Positions 58,695 to 64,000 of a DNA stretch of 64,000 nucleotides are shown here, one piece after another. The DNA comes from Bacteroidota bacterium (GTDB lineage: Bacteria; Bacteroidota; Bacteroidia; Chitinophagales; Chitinophagaceae), in contig JAKQEA010000100.1 in NCBI GenBank assembly GCA_029558715.1, forward strand, positions 1-64,000, read 5' to 3'. Position numbers and translations under genes: made by a program. The notes below the pieces were generated by a model that saw nothing but the letters and a program-made list of their open reading frames with translations, was not told the origin of the DNA and searched no databases. How positions within the stretch are numbered: the stretch's first letter is position 1; every line of letters starts with the position of its first letter.

Positions 58695-59300
58695 TTAAAC
58701 GGTGAGTTCGGTGATCAGGATTTGTAACAGGCCAATGATAAAGCCTATAACTGCACCGATAATTTCCACAAACCTGAACTCTTTAGACATGATCTGGTAG
58801 AGAACCTCTTCCAGCTTGTCCGAGGAGAACCCGGCTACCTTTTGTATAACGATATGTTCAAGATCCAGTTCAGTTTTCAGGTTAGCGGCGTACTGTTTCA
58901 TTACAACCGGAAACAATGATTCTATTTCCGTCATAAACGCACCCTTCAGTTTAGTTATCGTTTTATCTCCGATAAACATGCTGATCACAGGCATTTCAAT
59001 ACTTAACCTGTTGCGCAGAAAATCATCAACATGATTTTCTATCAGCGGCATTATTTTTTTCAGGTTCTCCGGGCTGCTTATTTTTTGCTCGATGTCTTCA
59101 AAAGAAAGGAATTCGGCGCTTACCAGCTTACCCAGTTTTTCGGCAAACTGCTGTTGTCTTTTTGGAAATATGCCCTGGAAAGTAATTCCTAATATTCTTT
59201 TAGGTTCTCTTGGATGGAAAAGCATTTTAATAGCTACCCAGTTGGTAACCCAGCCGATAAAAGCAGAAATGACAGGAATAATAAGTAACCAGTAGTTCAT
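58695..59300 (-). CDS. DUF445 family membrane protein
   Basis: IGWVTNWVAIKMLFHPREPKRILGITFQGIFPKRQQQFAEKLGKLV; C-terminal IGAVIGFIIGLLQ. Confidence 0.88.
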   Translation of the reverse strand: MNYWLLIIPVISAFIGWVTNWVAIKMLFHPREPKRILGITFQGIFPKRQQQFAEKLGKLVSAEFLSFEDIEQKISSPENLKKIMPLIENHVDDFLRNRLSIEMPVISMFIGDKTITKLKGAFMTEIESLFPVVMKQYAANLKTELDLEHIVIQKVAGFSSDKLEEVLYQIMSKEFRFVEIIGAVIGFIIGLLQILITELTV

Positions 59301-59315
59301 AAAATCTATAAAATT

Positions 59316-59343
59316 AGACCCCGTATCTTATGAAACGGGGTCT
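59316..59343 (-). terminator. Terminator of the tRNA-His unit
   Basis: AGACCCCGT...ACGGGGTCT directly 3' of the tRNA on the minus strand, followed by TAATTTTA. Confidence 0.7.
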
Positions 59344-59348
59344 TTTGG

Positions 59349-59422
59349 GGTGGCTAACCGGGTTCGAACCGGCGACCCTCAGAACCACAATCTGATGCTC
59401 TAACCAGCTGAGCTATAGCCAC
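59349..59422 (-). tRNA. tRNA-His(GTG)
   Basis: Reverse complement GTGGCTATAGCTCAGCTGGTTAGAGCATCAGATTGTGGTTCTGAGGGTCGCCGGTTCGAACCCGGTTAGCCACC folds as a cloverleaf; loop TTGTGGT gives anticodon GTG. Confidence 0.95.
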
Positions 59423-59605
59423 CATTTTGAGGCTGCAAAAATAAGTAAAATGCATTTTTGTAAAAAATAAAAGAACGTATTATTTCGATTAAGCAGGGGT
59501 TACAACGAAAGTTTACTAATTCAACAGCTCAACCATTCATCAAAAACCATTGTTAAAAGCCTGTAAAAGCAAGAAAAACAGGCTTTTTGCGTTATTTTTG
59601 ATACT

Positions 59606-61786
59606 ATGTCCAATACATTTAAATACCTCATGAATATGAAAAGACTTCCAATAGTGATATTGATGATAGTGGCGGCCTCTTTCCTAGCCTTTAAAACAAT
59701 GGGTAAAGGAAACAATATCCCTCCCGGCAACTATGAAAAGATCATGAAATTAGTGGGTGAGATGTTGTCCCACGGCCATTACAGTCCCCAGGATATTAAT
59801 GATGCGTTTTCTAAAAAAGTTTTTAAAAAGTATATAACTGAGCTTGATGCTGATAAAACTATATTTCTGCAGAGTGATATTGAAGCACTGAAAAAATTTG
59901 AAACAAAGATCGATGACGAAATAAAAGGCGCCCCGGTTGAGTTTTCACTAGCAGTCGGCAAGATCTTCAATAAAAGGGCAGAGGAATCAGCTGCTATTAT
60001 TAATTCAATCCTGTCAGTACCATTTGAATTTTCAACTGATGAAGAGGTGCTGTTGGATACGGATAAGATCGGATTTGTAACCACCGCAGCTGAACAGAAA
60101 GACAGATGGAGAAAGAAACTCAAGTTCATGACACTAGAACGCTATGCCGATCTTTTGGATGTCAGGGAAAAAAATAAAGGAAAAGAAGGGTTTGTGGTGA
60201 AAACTGATGAAGAACTGGAGAAAGATGCCCGTGACAGGGTAAAACGCATTATGGACAGGACATTTGAACGGTATCGCTTTAAGTTCAATGATGACGATAA
60301 GTTCAATATGTATGTGAATACGATCACTACTACTATGGATCCGCATACAGAATTTTTCCCGCCTGTTGATAAAAGATATTTTGATGAAGAAATGAGCGGC
60401 AGTTTTTTTGGTATTGGCGCTTCCCTGCAATATGATGACGGAAATATTAAAATTGCCAGCATACTTACCGGAAGTCCTGCTTACAAATCAGGAGAATTAC
60501 AGGCCGGTGATATTATTCAGAAAGTAGGACAGGGGAAAGAAGAACCTGTTGATCTGACCGGTTACCTCGTTACAGATGCTGTAAAAGTGATCCGTGGTAA
60601 AAAGGGAACGGAAGTAAAGTTAACCGTAAAGAAACTGGATGGGGGAATCAAGGTTGTTTCTCTTATCCGGGATAAAATAGTGCAGGACGAATCTTTTGCC
60701 CGCAGCGCCATTGTAAATGAGAATGGTTCAAAGATCGGATACATCTTCCTGCCGGAGTTTTATGCCAACTTCGAGGACCCCAATGGCAACCGTTGCTATA
60801 TCGATGTGGCGAAAGAGGTAAATAAACTGAAAGAAGAAAAAGTGGATGGTATTGTGATCGACCTGCGCAATAATGGCGGCGGTTCATTATATGATGTGGT
60901 GCAAATGGCGGGGTTATTTATAGAAGATGGCCCGATTGTACAGGTAAAAGACAGGGATAACAAACCAAGTGTTTTGAAAGACAAAGACCGTAATGTTTTA
61001 TATACCGGACCGCTGGCCGTGATGGTGAATGAATTCAGCGCCTCTGCATCAGAGATATTTGCTGCTGCCATCCAGGATTATGGCCGTGGCGTGGTGATCG
61101 GAAGCACTTCTACTTATGGCAAAGGAACTGTTCAGCGAAATATTGGCCTTGATCCTGAAAATGGATTTTCTATGTCCAACTCTGACCTGGGAACCATAAA
61201 GCTAACCTTGCAAAAATTCTATCGCATTAACGGGGGATCTACACAACTAAGAGGAGTTTCATCTGATATTGTGTTGCCCGATAACCTGGAGCACCTGAAA
61301 GTAAGAGAAAAGGATAGTGATGATGCTTTACCATGGGATGAGATCACCAAAGCTTCTTATAAAACATGGGATGCGGGATACAGCCTTGAAACGATCAAAC
61401 AACTGAGCAACCAGCGGCTGGAAAATGATCCTACATTCAGACTGATCGCAGAAACAACAGAATGGTTGTCGAAGCAAAGTGAAAAGAAATATTCATTGCA
61501 GTTAGATAAATACCGCAAAGAACAAGAACGTATCAAAGCAAGTGTGAAGCAACTTGAATCACTGCTGAAATTAAAGGGGCAATTGGATGTTTCAGCATTA
61601 CCGCAGGAGGCAAACCGCTGGGCGGATGATAAACCCAAGCAGGAACGCTTTGCCCAATGGCTGAAAACCCTTCAAAAAGATATTTACCTCGACCAGGCAG
61701 TAAAAGTGATGAATGATATCATTAGTCAGCAAAACCTGGTAAAAGGGAAACCTGTTACTAATGAGCCGGCAAAGAAAGCTTTTTAA
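59606..61786 (+). CDS. Carboxy-terminal processing (tail-specific) protease
   Basis: PDZ GIGASLQYDDGNIKIASILTGSPAYKSGELQAGDII; catalytic NEFSASASEIFAAAIQDYGRGVVIGSTSTYGKGTVQ; start could be 59630 or 59636. Confidence 0.94.
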   Translation: MSNTFKYLMNMKRLPIVILMIVAASFLAFKTMGKGNNIPPGNYEKIMKLVGEMLSHGHYSPQDINDAFSKKVFKKYITELDADKTIFLQSDIEALKKFETKIDDEIKGAPVEFSLAVGKIFNKRAEESAAIINSILSVPFEFSTDEEVLLDTDKIGFVTTAAEQKDRWRKKLKFMTLERYADLLDVREKNKGKEGFVVKTDEELEKDARDRVKRIMDRTFERYRFKFNDDDKFNMYVNTITTTMDPHTEFFPPVDKRYFDEEMSGSFFGIGASLQYDDGNIKIASILTGSPAYKSGELQAGDIIQKVGQGKEEPVDLTGYLVTDAVKVIRGKKGTEVKLTVKKLDGGIKVVSLIRDKIVQDESFARSAIVNENGSKIGYIFLPEFYANFEDPNGNRCYIDVAKEVNKLKEEKVDGIVIDLRNNGGGSLYDVVQMAGLFIEDGPIVQVKDRDNKPSVLKDKDRNVLYTGPLAVMVNEFSASASEIFAAAIQDYGRGVVIGSTSTYGKGTVQRNIGLDPENGFSMSNSDLGTIKLTLQKFYRINGGSTQLRGVSSDIVLPDNLEHLKVREKDSDDALPWDEITKASYKTWDAGYSLETIKQLSNQRLENDPTFRLIAETTEWLSKQSEKKYSLQLDKYRKEQERIKASVKQLESLLKLKGQLDVSALPQEANRWADDKPKQERFAQWLKTLQKDIYLDQAVKVMNDIISQQNLVKGKPVTNEPAKKAF

Positions 61787-61802
61787 GAAATAAGACAACA
61801 AT

Positions 61803-61838
61803 AAAAAAAGTCCTGTTACTCAACAGGACTTTTTTTTA
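61803..61838. terminator. Bidirectional intrinsic terminator
   Basis: AAAAAAAGTCCTGTT-actc-AACAGGACTTTTTTT. Confidence 0.9.
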
Positions 61839-61848
61839 TAACAAGTTA

Positions 61849-62358
61849 TCAGAGATATCTTTCTTTTATAATGTTCAGGTGATGAGTAAGGTGCCCGGCA
61901 ATGATAAAGCCAATGCCAAGTACATATACTTGTTTCCCGTTGGATATGCCTGCTGTTTCCAGTTGTTCATTATCAAAAGAGGAAAATAATATTTCGGTAG
62001 AGCGCCGCACTGCTTTGAATTCATCCAGCATATCATCCCAGTTTCTCATCTGTGCTTTTGACCTGGCAGCATATTCATTTTCATCAAAACCGGGTAGGCT
62101 TTGTTGCTCGCCGCGGGCAATGCAGAGGGCTCTGTAGGCAAACACTCTTTCCGCATCAATAATATGCTGCAGCACTTCTTTTATTGTCCACTTATCCTGG
62201 CCATAACGGTATTCTCTTTTTTCTACCGGAAGATTTTCGAGGAATTGTACAAAAGTGCTGTGCTGTTGTGTCAGCGCCGGTAAAAGATTGTCTCCCTCTA
62301 CCTGGGCAATATAACCGTGAAACCACTCCGGTACTCTTGACAGATCAGGACGGGCCAT
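61849..62358 (-). CDS. DinB family protein
   Basis: DKWTIKEVLQHIIDAERVFAYRALCIARGEQQSLPGFDENEYA...IIAGHLTHHLNIIKERYL. Confidence 0.88.
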   Translation of the reverse strand: MARPDLSRVPEWFHGYIAQVEGDNLLPALTQQHSTFVQFLENLPVEKREYRYGQDKWTIKEVLQHIIDAERVFAYRALCIARGEQQSLPGFDENEYAARSKAQMRNWDDMLDEFKAVRRSTEILFSSFDNEQLETAGISNGKQVYVLGIGFIIAGHLTHHLNIIKERYL

Positions 62359-62364
62359 ATTAAA

Positions 62365-62877
62365 TTATTTCTGCGTTGGTTTACTGTTTAATGGGGCGCC
62401 TACAGCTATATCACAACGGTGACCTGGCTGTCCGTGTGCCGGGTTAAGACCAGCAGCTACTGCACCTCCCGGAGCCGGGTTGGTATTAATAACCGGGGCA
62501 GCAGGTGATGGGGTTGGTGTTATCGTGGCCGGCTGAGAAACAGTATTCACTGTTGGCTGTGTTGGTTTGCTGTCCAATGGCGCACCAACCGGAATGTCAC
62601 AGCGGTGACCGGGCTGTCCGTGTGCCGGGTTGAGACCTGCTTTGCTGATAACCGGTGCTGAAGGCTGATTAACTGAATTTACCGGGGTAACAGTATTTAC
62701 AGCAGGTTGTTGCTGCACAGGCATTGTTCTCGCCGTATCAGCTCCGTTTGCAGCGGCAGGCTGCACTGTCGATGATGTGTTAACAGGGGTAGTAGTGGTT
62801 TCTTCGTCTGAAGAATTGCCACAACCTGTTGAAGCCACCAGCAATACTAAAGCGGGTAAAAATTTGATATATTTCAT
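62365..62877 (-). CDS. Lipoprotein with duplicated LNPAHGQPGHRCDI motif
   Basis: Start at MKYIKFLPALVLLVASTGCGNSS (lipobox); Thr/Pro/Val-rich linker; two 28-aa repeats. Confidence 0.75.
   Translation of the reverse strand: MKYIKFLPALVLLVASTGCGNSSDEETTTTPVNTSSTVQPAAANGADTARTMPVQQQPAVNTVTPVNSVNQPSAPVISKAGLNPAHGQPGHRCDIPVGAPLDSKPTQPTVNTVSQPATITPTPSPAAPVINTNPAPGGAVAAGLNPAHGQPGHRCDIAVGAPLNSKPTQK
62368..62451 (-). repeat. 28-aa coding repeat, copy 2
   Basis: GLNPAHGQPGHRCDIAVGAPLNSKPTQK immediately before the stop codon. Confidence 0.9.
62554..62637 (-). repeat. 28-aa coding repeat, copy 1
   Basis: GLNPAHGQPGHRCDIPVGAPLDSKPTQP; 25 of 28 residues identical to copy 2. Confidence 0.9.
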
Positions 62878-62986
62878 TTGTAAATTTTTAAAAGAAATGA
62901 GATGCAAAATAGGTAAGTTTTGCGAAAGCCTTGTTGTAATGTTGCAAACGGTATTCACTTCTTTTTTATGTTTAAAATAATTGCTC

Positions 62987-63787
62987 ATGAATAAAAATAT
63001 CCTTTTTGCTGCCTGCATGTTGATCCTTTTCCTTTCCTGCAACAATAAGGAAAAGATGACGGAACCGGCATATCAACTGGTTTGGGCTGATGAATTTGCT
63101 ACTCCAGGGCAACCCGATGCAGCTAAATGGAATTATGAAGTGGGCGGGCATGGCTGGGGCAACCAGGAACTGCAGTTCTATACCGACAGGCGTTCAGAAA
63201 ATGCAAGGGTGGAAAACGGGTACCTTATCATTGAAGCAAGAAAAGAGAACTGGCAGGGAATGAATTACACTTCAGCCAGGCTGGTGACCAAAGGAAAAGC
63301 TGAGTGGCAGTATGGAAGGATTGAAGTAAAAGCGAAGATCCCTTCAGGAAGGGGCACCTGGCCTGCTATCTGGATGCTGGGCGCTACCACTCCGCTGAAC
63401 TGGCCCGACGACGGTGAGATTGATATCATGGAGCATGTAGGATTTAACCAGGGAACTGTGCATGCTTCCATTCATTGTAAAAAATACTATCACAGTATAG
63501 GAACACAAAAAACAGCTACCATTCCGGTACCGGATTGTTCAGACAGTTTTCATGTATATGCAACAGAATGGGATAAGGATAGTGTAAGGGTATCGGTGGA
63601 TGGCAATACCTATTTCCGTTTTGCAAATGAGCATACAGGCTATGAAGCTTGGCCTTTTGATAATAAAATGTTTTTGCTGCTGAATATCGCAGTAGGCGGA
63701 GCCTGGGGCGGACAGCAGGGAGTTGATGACAGCATCTTTCCTAAAAAGATGGAGATTGACTATGTACGGGTGTACCAGAAGAAGTGA
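62987..63787 (+). CDS. Glycoside hydrolase family 16 lipoprotein (beta-glucanase/laminarinase-like)
   Basis: Lipobox LFLSCNNK; WNYEVGGHGWGNQELQFYTDR, WPAIWMLG, WPDDGEIDIMEHVGF (ExDxxE), LLLNIAVGGAWGG. Confidence 0.94.
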   Translation: MNKNILFAACMLILFLSCNNKEKMTEPAYQLVWADEFATPGQPDAAKWNYEVGGHGWGNQELQFYTDRRSENARVENGYLIIEARKENWQGMNYTSARLVTKGKAEWQYGRIEVKAKIPSGRGTWPAIWMLGATTPLNWPDDGEIDIMEHVGFNQGTVHASIHCKKYYHSIGTQKTATIPVPDCSDSFHVYATEWDKDSVRVSVDGNTYFRFANEHTGYEAWPFDNKMFLLLNIAVGGAWGGQQGVDDSIFPKKMEIDYVRVYQKK

Positions 63788-64000
63788 AATGGCTGCAGCC
63801 CATATTTGTCAGATCATCTATCCTTCCGGAATTGCCACCATTTCTTTGATTTATTGGCTCGCCAGATGATTGCGGGCAATCTCCTTCCTTAGACTTTATT
63901 GGCGGACTTATTTTAAATACCGTTGGAATGATTGTGTAAAATGAATAAACGGAATCCTCAAGCCCGTTCTCAAATTGTTTGGCAGTTTTTGCAAACGGAA

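Noticed and set aside
1-64000. Biosynthetic gene cluster, prophage, integrative element or secretion system
   Set aside because: No integrase, transposase, phage structural, NRPS/PKS or secretion genes seen; most genes are housekeeping or envelope

Overview
The window is chromosomal DNA from a Bacteroidota bacterium, probably Chitinophagaceae-like judging by GLPGLI, DUF4249 and BlaI/M56-TonB proteins and TTTG/TAnnTTTG promoters. I identify about 57 coding genes, one tRNA-His(GTG) and many intrinsic terminators. There is no CRISPR array, rRNA, transposase or prophage. Main blocks are: (i) a glycogen/maltodextrin locus at 0.1-15 kb (ROK kinase, two MFS transporters, glgA, glgC, amylase, glgB, with a GLPGLI/TonB-receptor pair inserted); (ii) housekeeping genes (argS, dnaK, speA-like, hsp20, lgt, sigA, trxB, folB, holA, ribF, purM, prc); (iii) envelope and accessory genes. 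The best candidates for undescribed biology are: a cluster at 41.5-45.3 kb encoding a Sec-exported Ppx/GppA-like protein, a Cys-Cys lipoprotein and two paralogous membrane-anchored coiled-coil proteins; a BlaI-controlled M56-amidase-TonB_C fusion with a perfect 16-bp inverted-repeat operator candidate; a solitary AbiJ-NTD4-like putative defence gene next to a hairpin-rich non-coding repeat family; and a lipoprotein with a near-exact 28-aa duplicated motif. All assignments come from reading the sequence; no database search was run.
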